From Acidobacteriota bacterium (GTDB lineage: Bacteria; Acidobacteriota; Terriglobia; Acidiferrales; UBA7541): a stretch of 64,000 nucleotides of DNA. The notes beneath the pieces were generated by a model that saw only the letters and a program-made list of their open reading frames with translations, did no database searches and was not told where the DNA came from. The stretch covers positions 1 through 64,000 of the forward strand of contig JABCZK010000007.1 of the NCBI GenBank assembly GCA_013289695.1, read 5' to 3'. Below, one piece after another: positions 57,247 through 64,000 of the stretch (positions are counted from its first letter, which is position 1; each line of letters begins with the position of its first letter). The position numbers and the translations under genes are program-made.

Positions 57247-59604
57247 ATGAGTCGCGAAGTTTCAAAGCCGTCGGCGTTTGCTGCGCGCATTCTATTTCGA
57301 CGATTTCTGCCAACTCTCGCTCTGCTCTTCGCGGCGGGCCTGGCCGCCATTCCGCTTCAGGCGCAGATATCGCAGGAATCAAACCAGCTGCTCCATCGCA
57401 TGTATGCGTCGCCGGATTTTGAAGTCAAATACTTCGGTCCCGCGCGCTGGCTTGACGACGGCGTGTTCTACACCACCGTCGAACCATCCGCGGCTGTCAA
57501 AGACGCGCAGGATATCGTCCGCTATCAAACGGCCACTGGAAAACGCGAAGTTCTCGTCTCGGCCGCGAAGCTCATTCCCTCAGGCGCCCAGGTCCCGCTC
57601 GCATTCGAAAACTATGCGTGGTCTAAGGACAAAGCTCGCCTGCTGCTCTACAGCAATACCGCGCCGGTCTGGCGGCAGCACACCCGCGGAGATTACTGGG
57701 TGTTGGATTTGCAGTCTGGCGCGCTGCGCAAGCTTGGCGGTGACGTTCCCGCATCTTCACTGATGTTCGCGAAGTTCTCTCCGGACGGCTCGAAAGCCGC
57801 TTACGTCCGCGCCAATAATATTTACAGCGAAGAAATCTCCACGGGACGCATCACGCAACTCACCCACGACGGCTCGCAAACCATCATCAACGGCACGTCC
57901 GACTGGGTGTACGAGGAAGAACTGGATGTTCGCGACGCGTTCCGTTGGAGCCCCGACGGTCGCCGCATCGCCTACTGGCAATTCGATTCGAGCGGCGTAG
58001 GAATTTTTAAGCTGCTCTACAATCTCGGTGCCCCCAAGGAAATTGTCACCGGCTTTCCTTATCCCGGCCTGGGTGTGTATCCTTCGGTCCTGAATATTCC
58101 GTATCCGATTCCCGGCACCACCAACTCGGCTGTCCGCGCAGGTGTCGTCAGCGTGGATGGCGGCGACACGACGTGGATGCAAGTCCCCGGCGATCCGCGT
58201 GAAAATTATGTTGCGCGCCTCGAATGGGCTGGAAATTCCAGCGAGCTGGCCATCGAGCATTTGAATCGCCTGCAGAATACCAACGACGTGTTGCTCGCCG
58301 ACGCCGCGACCGGCCAGGTCCGCCAGATTTTCCGTGATCAGGACTCGACCTGGGTGGACGTGATGGACGAAATTCACTGGATCCACAACGGCCAGGAGTT
58401 CTTGTGGTTGAGCGAGCGCGACGGCTGGTCCCACGCCTATCTCGTATCCCGCGACGGGAAACGCGTGCAGCTCGTCACTCCGGGCGCGTACGATGTGATC
58501 GAACTTGGCAGCCTGGATGAAAAAGCCAGCTGGCTCTACTTCGTCGCATCTCCGGAAAACGCCACCCAGCGCTACTTATATCGCGCGCCGCTAGATGGTT
58601 CACAAAACGCTCAACGCGTCAGTCCTGCGTCCGCACCCGGAACTCATCGTTACGATATGTCTCCCGACGCGCACTGGGCGTTCCACACGTATTCTCGCGC
58701 CGATCTCACCCCGGTAACCGATCTCGTGGAACTTCCCGCGCATCGCTCCACTCGCGTGCTAGAAGATAACGCCGCGCTGCGCGCCAGTGCCGCGCCGCTG
58801 CTCGCCTCGCCCACCGAATTCTTCAAAGTGGATATCGGCGACGGTGCCAGTCTCGACGCTTGGATGCTCAAGCCTCCTCAATTCGATCCCGCGAAGAAAT
58901 ATCCCGTCCTCGTTTATGTATACGGAGAACCTGCGGCGCAGACCGTGCTGGACGAATGGGGCGCCTGGAACAACGATTACAATCGCGCTGTCGCGCAGGC
59001 CGGTTACATCGTCGTCAGCTTTGACAATCGGGGCACGCCGGCGCCGAAAGGCCGCGCTTGGCGAAAAGTTGTTTACGGCGCAATCCATCCCGTAATCGTT
59101 CACGACCAGACCGCCGCGCTGAAAACGTTCTTGCAGTCACATCCCTTCGCGGATTCATCGCGCATTGCCGTGTGGGGTTGGAGCGGCGGAGGTTCCAGCA
59201 CCCTGAATCTGATGTTTCGCTCACCGGATCTGTACCGCGTGGGAATGGCCGTCGCGCCCGTGGCCGATTTGCGTCTCTACGATACGATTTACCAGGAACG
59301 CTACATGGGCCTGCCGCTGCAGAACGTCGAGGGCTATCGCAGCAGTTCCGCTGTGAACTTCGCTGAAGGTTTGCGCGGGCATCTGCTCGTCGTGCACGGC
59401 TCGGGCGACGACAACGTACATTACGCCGGCACCGAACTGCTGCTCAATCGCCTGATCGAGCTAGATAAGCCCGTTGACTTCATGGAGTATCCGAATCGCA
59501 CGCACGCCATCAATGAAGGCTCCGGCACCACGCTCCATCTGTACAGTTTGCTGCTGCGCTACCTCGAAGAGCATCTGCCGCCCAACGCGGCCACCGCGCA
59601 GTAA
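57247..59604 (+). CDS. Dipeptidyl peptidase IV-type S9 peptidase
   Basis: This 785-aa exported protein has a signal peptide (cleaved near LQAQISQ) and an eight-bladed beta-propeller (residues about 40-510) with the DPP-IV loop DWVYEEELDVRDAFRWSPDG, whose paired Glu bind the substrate amino terminus. The C-terminal alpha/beta hydrolase has S646 in VWGWSGGGSST, D721 in HGSGDDNVHYAG and H753 in YPNRTHAINEG. It removes Xaa-Pro dipeptides in the periplasm. TAGGAGACC precedes ATG 57247. Confidence 0.93.
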   Translation: MSREVSKPSAFAARILFRRFLPTLALLFAAGLAAIPLQAQISQESNQLLHRMYASPDFEVKYFGPARWLDDGVFYTTVEPSAAVKDAQDIVRYQTATGKREVLVSAAKLIPSGAQVPLAFENYAWSKDKARLLLYSNTAPVWRQHTRGDYWVLDLQSGALRKLGGDVPASSLMFAKFSPDGSKAAYVRANNIYSEEISTGRITQLTHDGSQTIINGTSDWVYEEELDVRDAFRWSPDGRRIAYWQFDSSGVGIFKLLYNLGAPKEIVTGFPYPGLGVYPSVLNIPYPIPGTTNSAVRAGVVSVDGGDTTWMQVPGDPRENYVARLEWAGNSSELAIEHLNRLQNTNDVLLADAATGQVRQIFRDQDSTWVDVMDEIHWIHNGQEFLWLSERDGWSHAYLVSRDGKRVQLVTPGAYDVIELGSLDEKASWLYFVASPENATQRYLYRAPLDGSQNAQRVSPASAPGTHRYDMSPDAHWAFHTYSRADLTPVTDLVELPAHRSTRVLEDNAALRASAAPLLASPTEFFKVDIGDGASLDAWMLKPPQFDPAKKYPVLVYVYGEPAAQTVLDEWGAWNNDYNRAVAQAGYIVVSFDNRGTPAPKGRAWRKVVYGAIHPVIVHDQTAALKTFLQSHPFADSSRIAVWGWSGGGSSTLNLMFRSPDLYRVGMAVAPVADLRLYDTIYQERYMGLPLQNVEGYRSSSAVNFAEGLRGHLLVVHGSGDDNVHYAGTELLLNRLIELDKPVDFMEYPNRTHAINEGSGTTLHLYSLLLRYLEEHLPPNAATAQ

Positions 59605-59628
59605 TTTGCTCCCGTCAATTTTGGGGAT

Positions 59629-60792
59629 TTGAAACGGAGGCGCCGCGGAACTTGCAGCGATGCGGCGATCTTGGTTCAACTGCTCGTGGCGTTTGGTAAC
59701 TGCATCGGTCCACGGGCGCACTTCGAAATCGAGGCGACGAAGCATAGAGCAAATCTCTTCTGTTTGATTGTAGGCCGATCATCTAAATCGAGAAAGGGAA
59801 CATCGTGGGCTCACGTGAAACGAATCTTTAATCTAGTGGACAAGCGTTGGTGCGACGAACAGATCGCTACAGGGCTTTCGTCCGGAGAAGGCCTCATCTG
59901 GACTGCCCGTGATCCAGAGAGACGAAAACACGATTCTGGAAAGCCCGAAGCCGATGAAGACGTCGTTGCGAAGGTAGATAAGCGTGTGATGGTGATTCAG
60001 TCAGAATTTTCGCGTGTGCTAAAGGTCCAACGTCGTGAGGGGAACACACTTTCGTCCGTTTTAAGAAGTGCTTGGGACTCGGATACCCTGAGCATTCTGA
60101 CGAAACACGCTCCTGCAAAGGCTACAGGCGCCCACGTTTCGATCATAGGCCATATCACCCAGGACGAGCTTCACAGTGAGTTAACGGCTACAGATGAAGC
60201 CACCGGATACGCGAACCGCTTTCTATTCGTTTACGCTGAGCGCTCAAAGTGCTTACCTTTCGGTGGCCGAGTCGACGGGCCAACGATGGCCGAGTTGGTT
60301 GAGCGATTGAGGCTTGCGCGACTGTTCGCCCGTAGGGTCGACACAATGCGCTTCTCAAAAAAAGCCCGCAAGGCGTGGCGGAAACTTTATATCCGACTTT
60401 CTGCCGAAACACGTGGCATGCTCGGACCAATTACGTCTAGAGCGGAAGCTCAAGTCCTTCGCCTTTCGATGGTTTATGCATTGCTTAGCTGTTCGCACGT
60501 GATTAGGACCCACCACCTAAAAGCAGCGGCGGCGCTGTGGGATTACTGTGAACAATCGGCAGCGTTTGTGTTCGGCGGGTCGCTTGGTAATCCTGTCGCC
60601 GATAAGATTTTTACGCAGTTGCAAAGCAATCAAGAAGGCCTTACGCGTGACGACATTCACGAGTTGTTTCATCACAACTGCAGCAAACAAGAAATTGACG
60701 GAGCGTTAGAGTTGCTAGCGGATAGTGGTTTGGCCAGCTCTGAACAGAAACACACCGGAGGGCGATCAACCGAAAAGCGGAAAGCCGCGTAA
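59629..60792 (+). CDS. DUF3987-type mobile-element protein, 5'-truncated
   Basis: The frame of up to 387 residues contains AAILVQLLVAFGNCIGPRAH, LFCLIVGRSSKSRKGTSWAH (the DUF3987 degenerate P-loop), VMVIQSEFSRVLKVQRREGN and GHITQDELHSELTATDEATG. A C-terminal helical region and a winged-helix-like end (LTRDDIHELFHHNCSKQEID) follow. DUF3987 proteins are replication or primase-associated proteins of phages, plasmids and integrated elements. The frame begins right behind the peptidase stop with no ribosome site or conserved start (only TTG 59629), so the 5' part is missing. It is a remnant of an inserted element. Confidence 0.65.
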   Translation: MKRRRRGTCSDAAILVQLLVAFGNCIGPRAHFEIEATKHRANLFCLIVGRSSKSRKGTSWAHVKRIFNLVDKRWCDEQIATGLSSGEGLIWTARDPERRKHDSGKPEADEDVVAKVDKRVMVIQSEFSRVLKVQRREGNTLSSVLRSAWDSDTLSILTKHAPAKATGAHVSIIGHITQDELHSELTATDEATGYANRFLFVYAERSKCLPFGGRVDGPTMAELVERLRLARLFARRVDTMRFSKKARKAWRKLYIRLSAETRGMLGPITSRAEAQVLRLSMVYALLSCSHVIRTHHLKAAAALWDYCEQSAAFVFGGSLGNPVADKIFTQLQSNQEGLTRDDIHELFHHNCSKQEIDGALELLADSGLASSEQKHTGGRSTEKRKAA

Positions 60793-60793
60793 G

Positions 60794-60847
60794 TACGCGG
60801 TAAACGCTGTAAGTTGAAAAAGGGGGGCTTTTAGCGCTTACCGCGTA
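60794..60847. repeat. 15-bp inverted repeat after DUF3987 remnant
   Basis: TACGCGGTAAACGCT (60794-60808) and AGCGCTTACCGCGTA (60833-60847) pair with one mismatch around a 24-nt loop containing AAAAAGGGGGGCTTTT. It begins 2 nt after the DUF3987 stop. It could be a terminator of the mobile element or part of its recombination end. There is no T run after it. Confidence 0.6.
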
Positions 60848-61427
60848 CCGACCCTGAACGGTGAGGGGATCCCATGACCGAACTGCGAAGATTTTTCCGG
60901 TGTCACGTGATCGTTTAACAGTCGGTTCTTGATTGCGCGACTCGGACGTAGAACAACCGGACTCAAAACTCCGACAGTACTGCAAAATCAGGAATTTCGC
61001 AGAACTGCTGAAGGGGTTTCAGAGGGGTTAAACAGCCACGCTTGCAGTCCCGCAGACATTCGCTGGTATGGACGTTTTTCGCTGGGCTTGGGACGCGAGC
61101 GTAGAAAGGTAAAACTAACGTGCTGCAGAATGCATTTCTTTTTTCTTCTGGCGGCCTGCTGTGGGCACCGTTTTTAAATCTGGACGATTAGGACACCCCG
61201 GCGTTCCAGACGGCGTCCAAAAATTCACAATTCCTTGCGAAACGATCCATGTTTGCGCTGCTCTTAGCAAGGTAAGGTAGCAAAGCAGTCGAAGGTCAGT
61301 CCCCCACGCCCAAGAAGATAGGTCGAATAGCGCAAGCGCGACCGCACCGGTCAGCAAGAAGATGAGGGTGAATTTGACCTTCGCTGGTCTAGCGATACAA
61401 TCAGTCCCGTTTGTAGGAGAGAATATC
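60848..61427. other. Gene-free stretch between DUF3987 remnant and hydrolase
   Basis: About 580 bases hold no credible coding frame. A GGACTCAAAACTCC motif near 60960 recalls a tRNA-Leu (CAA) anticodon arm but lacks the rest of a tRNA. Composition is less GC-rich than neighbouring genes, which agrees with mobile-element debris. GTAGGAGAG at 61413-61421 is the ribosome site of the next gene. Confidence 0.4.
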
Positions 61428-63305
61428 TTGCATCCAACTCGAATCGTTATTGCGCTGGCCGCCGTGCTGGCCGCGTCCGCTGTCGCACAGGAGCGTGTCG
61501 CCGCGCCGATTTTCAAGCTTGAAGAAGTAATGATCCCCGTCCGCGATGGCGTTCATCTGCAGACGGTCATCCTGACTCCCACAAACCAGAGCGGACCGCT
61601 TCCGATTCTTTTCCGGCGCACTCCGTACGGCGTGCCCTCGAAAGCGCCGACGGAGATGCCGTCATCAATGAAAGAGCTGGCGCAAGACGGCTACATTTTC
61701 GTGTTTCAGAATTTGCGCGGGCGGTTCAAATCCGAAGGCGTCTTCAATTTAACCTCCCAGGTTGACCTGCAAGATCCCAAGGCCACCAACGAAACGACCG
61801 ACGCCTACGACAGCATCGACTGGCTCTTAAAAAACGTGCCCAACAACAACGGCAAAGTCGGCATGTATGGTGTTTCTTACGACGGGTTGACGACGGCGCT
61901 CACTTTGCTGCGACCACATCCGGCGCTCAAGGCCATCAGCGAACAGGCGTCACCTGTCGATCAGTGGATGAACGACGACGACCATCGCTACGGTGCGTTG
62001 CGCGAGAGCTACGACTTTGAATATGCCGTGCTCGAGCAATCCGACAAAAATAAGAACACACATTTTGAGTTTGAAACCTACGACACGTACCAGTGGTACC
62101 TGGATCTCGGCCCGCTCTCGAATATCAATGCCAAATATCTTCACGGCGCCATTCCTTACTGGAATCTCACCATCGAGCATCCGGACTATGACGATTTCTG
62201 GAAAAAAGAAGCGTGGGTCCGCCAGTTGCACGCATCCACCGTCCCTAATTTAAATGTCGCTGGTTTCTGGGACCAGGAAGATCCCTGGGGCCCTTGGCAG
62301 ATTTTCCGCCACGCCGCCGAGCACGACCCCGACCACACCAATTTTATGGTGGCGGGGCCCTGGTATCACGGACAGTGGCAAACGCCCAAGGCCGATAGCA
62401 TCGGCCTGGTTCCGTTCGGCGGCCACGAAACCTCGCGCGAGTTTCGCGAAAATCTCGAAGCACCCTTCTTCCGCTACTACTTGCATGGCAAGGGTGAGAA
62501 ACCTGCGTGGCAGGCCACCACTTTCCAAAGCGGCTCGAATACCTGGCATAGCTATGCGGTTTGGCCGCCGCGGGAATCGAGTTTGACGAATTTGTATTTG
62601 CACGAGGATGGCACGCTTTCGTTCGACGCTCCATCCGCCGCGAAGGAAAAGGCAGCCTATCGCCAGTACGTCTCGGACCCAGCTAATCCGGTGCCCTATC
62701 GCACGCGCCCGATTTCGCCAACCTATCCAGCCGGCGATTGGAGAACCTGGGAAGTAGCGGACCAACGCTTCGTCGATCATCGCCCCGATGTGCTCACGTT
62801 CGTCACGGCGCCACTCGATCACGACATTACCGTCACCGGCCAACTCGCCGCAAGACTCTTTGCGTCCACATCTGGCACCGACAGCGATTTCGTGGTCAAG
62901 CTGATCGATGTGTTTCCTGAGAATTCGCAGAAAAATGCCTGGGATCCGGAGAGCGGGCCGAACCCGGGCGCGTATGCGCAGTCGCTGAACGGTTATGAAC
63001 TACCGATCGCTATGGAAGTTCGCCGCGGCCGCTACCTCGCCAGCTTCGAGCATCCAGCGCCGCTCAGCGCAAACAAGCCTGCCGAATGGGATATTCCATT
63101 GCGCGATCACGATCACGTCTTTTTGAAGGGTCACCGCATCATGGTCCAGATCCAGTCCACATGGTTTCCGGTCATTGATCGCAATCCGCAAAAGTTTGTA
63201 CCCAGCATCTACAAAGCGACCGCTTCCGATTACGTGCCAGCAACACAGCGCGTCTATTGCTCGCCGACCATGCCCTCACACATCGAGCTACCGATAACCA
63301 AATAG
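61428..63305 (+). CDS. CocE/NonD-family (S15-like) exported hydrolase
   Basis: This 625-aa protein starts at TTG 61428, 6-7 nt after TAGGAGAG, with a signal peptide (HPTRIVIALAAVLAASAVAQ). It has an alpha/beta hydrolase domain with VMIPVRDGVHLQTVIL, an FVFQNLRGRFKSEG oxyanion region and nucleophile S150 in GMYGVSYDG. A putative Asp lies in AGFWDQEDPWG and a His in MVAGPWYHGQW. The C-terminal jelly-roll domain begins near residue 470 (DVLTFVTAPLDHDITVTGQL). Relatives are X-Pro peptidases, cephalosporin-acid and cocaine esterases, so the substrate is an ester or amide not yet defined. Confidence 0.9.
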   Translation: MHPTRIVIALAAVLAASAVAQERVAAPIFKLEEVMIPVRDGVHLQTVILTPTNQSGPLPILFRRTPYGVPSKAPTEMPSSMKELAQDGYIFVFQNLRGRFKSEGVFNLTSQVDLQDPKATNETTDAYDSIDWLLKNVPNNNGKVGMYGVSYDGLTTALTLLRPHPALKAISEQASPVDQWMNDDDHRYGALRESYDFEYAVLEQSDKNKNTHFEFETYDTYQWYLDLGPLSNINAKYLHGAIPYWNLTIEHPDYDDFWKKEAWVRQLHASTVPNLNVAGFWDQEDPWGPWQIFRHAAEHDPDHTNFMVAGPWYHGQWQTPKADSIGLVPFGGHETSREFRENLEAPFFRYYLHGKGEKPAWQATTFQSGSNTWHSYAVWPPRESSLTNLYLHEDGTLSFDAPSAAKEKAAYRQYVSDPANPVPYRTRPISPTYPAGDWRTWEVADQRFVDHRPDVLTFVTAPLDHDITVTGQLAARLFASTSGTDSDFVVKLIDVFPENSQKNAWDPESGPNPGAYAQSLNGYELPIAMEVRRGRYLASFEHPAPLSANKPAEWDIPLRDHDHVFLKGHRIMVQIQSTWFPVIDRNPQKFVPSIYKATASDYVPATQRVYCSPTMPSHIELPITK

Positions 63306-63441
63306 GCGCAGTCCGCGCGCGTCTTGGCTAGCGATAGGTTCTGCGCCTGTGAGGCCGCCGACGATTTGCCACCACTCACGAGCTTTCCCAAATTTACAAG
63401 TTGTTGTGGAATTTCAGGCGAGCCCTTGGGAACGGGCGCAA

Positions 63442-63654
63442 TCACAAGTTGCGGAATAACTCCGATAGAGACAGCTTCAATGCTCGTGCAATCTTTTCGA
63501 TGTTTACGAGCGCCACGTTCCGTTCACCGCGTTCGATCCCGCCAATGTATGTGCGGTCCAATTCGCACAGATCGGCGAATGCTTCCTGGGACACCCCCAG
63601 CTTGTGCCTCTTCTGCCTGACAGCTTTTCCGAACCTGACGCGAATGTCGTCCAT
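63442..63654 (-). CDS. XRE-family helix-turn-helix regulator
   Basis: This 70-aa single-domain protein reads [40 protein letters not shown] and [20 protein letters not shown], a complete five-helix Xre/Cro domain. Such proteins regulate restriction-modification, toxin or phage genes. It is divergent from the GIY-YIG gene across 69 bp and by position could repress it. It matches the controller (C) protein size class. Confidence 0.9.
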   Translation of the reverse strand: MDDIRVRFGKAVRQKRHKLGVSQEAFADLCELDRTYIGGIERGERNVALVNIEKIARALKLSLSELFRNL

Positions 63655-63723
63655 TTACCCTTGCGCGTCATCTTTGAGCCTCACGGTTTATGTGTCCACG
63701 GACTATGAGTATCATTGCTCGTT

Positions 63724-64000
63724 ATGGCCTCCGGTTTGCATCACGGGCACCCTCTCCGTCTCGTTCGAAGCTGTGCTCAGTGGATTCCAAAGGACCGAAT
63801 CGATTCCGTGCCAACAGGACTCCGGGGAATCTACGCGCTACATCGCTATCGTCCGCGAATTGGAAAATACGATGTCGTTTATGTGGGAATGGCGGACGGC
63901 GGTGCTGGAATTCGCGCTCGTCTGGAAGCACACGCCAACAGCAAACGGAAACGAGAACTCTGGACGCATTTCTCAGCCTTCGTGGTTTGGCCCAATATCA
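63724..64000 (+). CDS. GIY-YIG nuclease-domain protein (partial, runs off window)
   Basis: From ATG 63724 an open frame of 92 codons reaches the window end without a stop. It reads VPTGLRGIYALHRY, then VVYVGMADGGAGIRARLEAH, the GIY...YVG motif of GIY-YIG endonucleases with the downstream Arg (IRARL) and a His (EAHANSKRK). The later catalytic Glu would lie beyond the edge. The gene is divergent from the XRE regulator. Restriction enzymes of this class exist (Eco29kI-like), but a stand-alone repair or homing type is as likely. Confidence 0.8.
   Translation, partial: MASGLHHGHPLRLVRSCAQWIPKDRIDSVPTGLRGIYALHRYRPRIGKYDVVYVGMADGGAGIRARLEAHANSKRKRELWTHFSAFVVWPNI

Noticed and set aside
60958..60974. 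tRNA-Leu (CAA)-like anticodon arm GGACTCAAAACTCC
   Set aside because: The stem is only 4 bp with an 8-nt loop and no D arm, T arm or acceptor pairing can be found around it.
1..64000. CRISPR array
   Set aside because: No regularly spaced short repeats and no cas gene were seen.

Overview
The window looks like chromosomal DNA of an acidobacterium (Acidobacteriota, probably class Terriglobia). The evidence is family content, since no 16S gene is present. It has an Oar-like TonB-dependent receptor with an N-terminal carboxypeptidase-regulatory domain, an orphan two-module MacB/FtsX permease of the acidobacterial ADOP type, an FG-GAP/ASPIC-UnbV protein, a Ser/Thr kinase fused to TPR repeats beside its own ECF sigma factor, and a LysW-like zinc ribbon. 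GC content is high and codon use is uniform outside the left end.

Left accessory region (1-12708). The window opens in a group II intron reverse transcriptase fragment cut by an IS110 transposase fragment. Then come a toxin-antitoxin-like pair (RHH antitoxin and DUF5615 PIN-like protein), a HEPN/MNT pair whose HEPN gene has a C-terminal frameshift, a Phd/VapC pair, a four-cistron cassette (HEAT-repeat protein split by an in-frame TGA, a 105-aa unknown, an XPB-N-terminal-like protein and an XPB helicase), an AbrB/VapC pair, an AAA_14/DUF4143 ATPase, and a Phd antitoxin with a dead PIN remnant. The region is punctuated by three copies of the 3' half of a tRNA-Asn gene. Two of them lie in 221-bp direct repeats exactly 11,004 bp apart, which marks an integrative island at a tRNA gene. 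No integrase is visible.

Middle region (13257-34093). A two-gene redox/cNMP signalling pair comes first: a response regulator fused to a glutaredoxin-like and thioredoxin-reductase-like flavoprotein, then a cNMP-binding histidine kinase. A sugar locus follows: LacI regulator, FucP-type transporter, ROK kinase and sugar-porter MFS on the minus strand, facing a large TonB receptor, an FG-GAP protein, a TPR protein, a GH3 beta-glycosidase with PA14 insert and a Gfo/Idh/MocA oxidoreductase on the plus strand. Outer-membrane uptake, glycoside cleavage, inner-membrane import and phosphorylation are all represented. Three small metabolic genes close the block.

Right-middle region (34119-57041). This holds an ECF sigma/kinase-TPR operon, two DUF302 genes, an ArsR-headed five-gene operon (SRPBCC, small membrane protein, DinB, DUF899), a divergent TetR/DHA2 efflux pair with two 16-bp operators, an alcohol dehydrogenase, a dicarboxylate symporter, the ADOP permease, a membrane protein with its winged-helix regulator, UppS, Nudix, LysW-like, lipid kinase, a secreted MetX-like hydrolase and an alpha-carbonic anhydrase.

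Right end (57083-64000). A palindromic repeat pair, a DPP-IV-type peptidase, a 5'-truncated DUF3987-type mobile replication protein followed by a long inverted repeat, a CocE/NonD hydrolase, and a divergent XRE regulator/GIY-YIG protein pair that runs off the window.

A recurring feature is promoters whose -10 box ends about 6 nt before the start codon, with palindromic operators over them. This suggests leaderless, autoregulated mRNAs for the HEPN/MNT, Phd/VapC, AAA_14, ArsR and membrane-protein genes.
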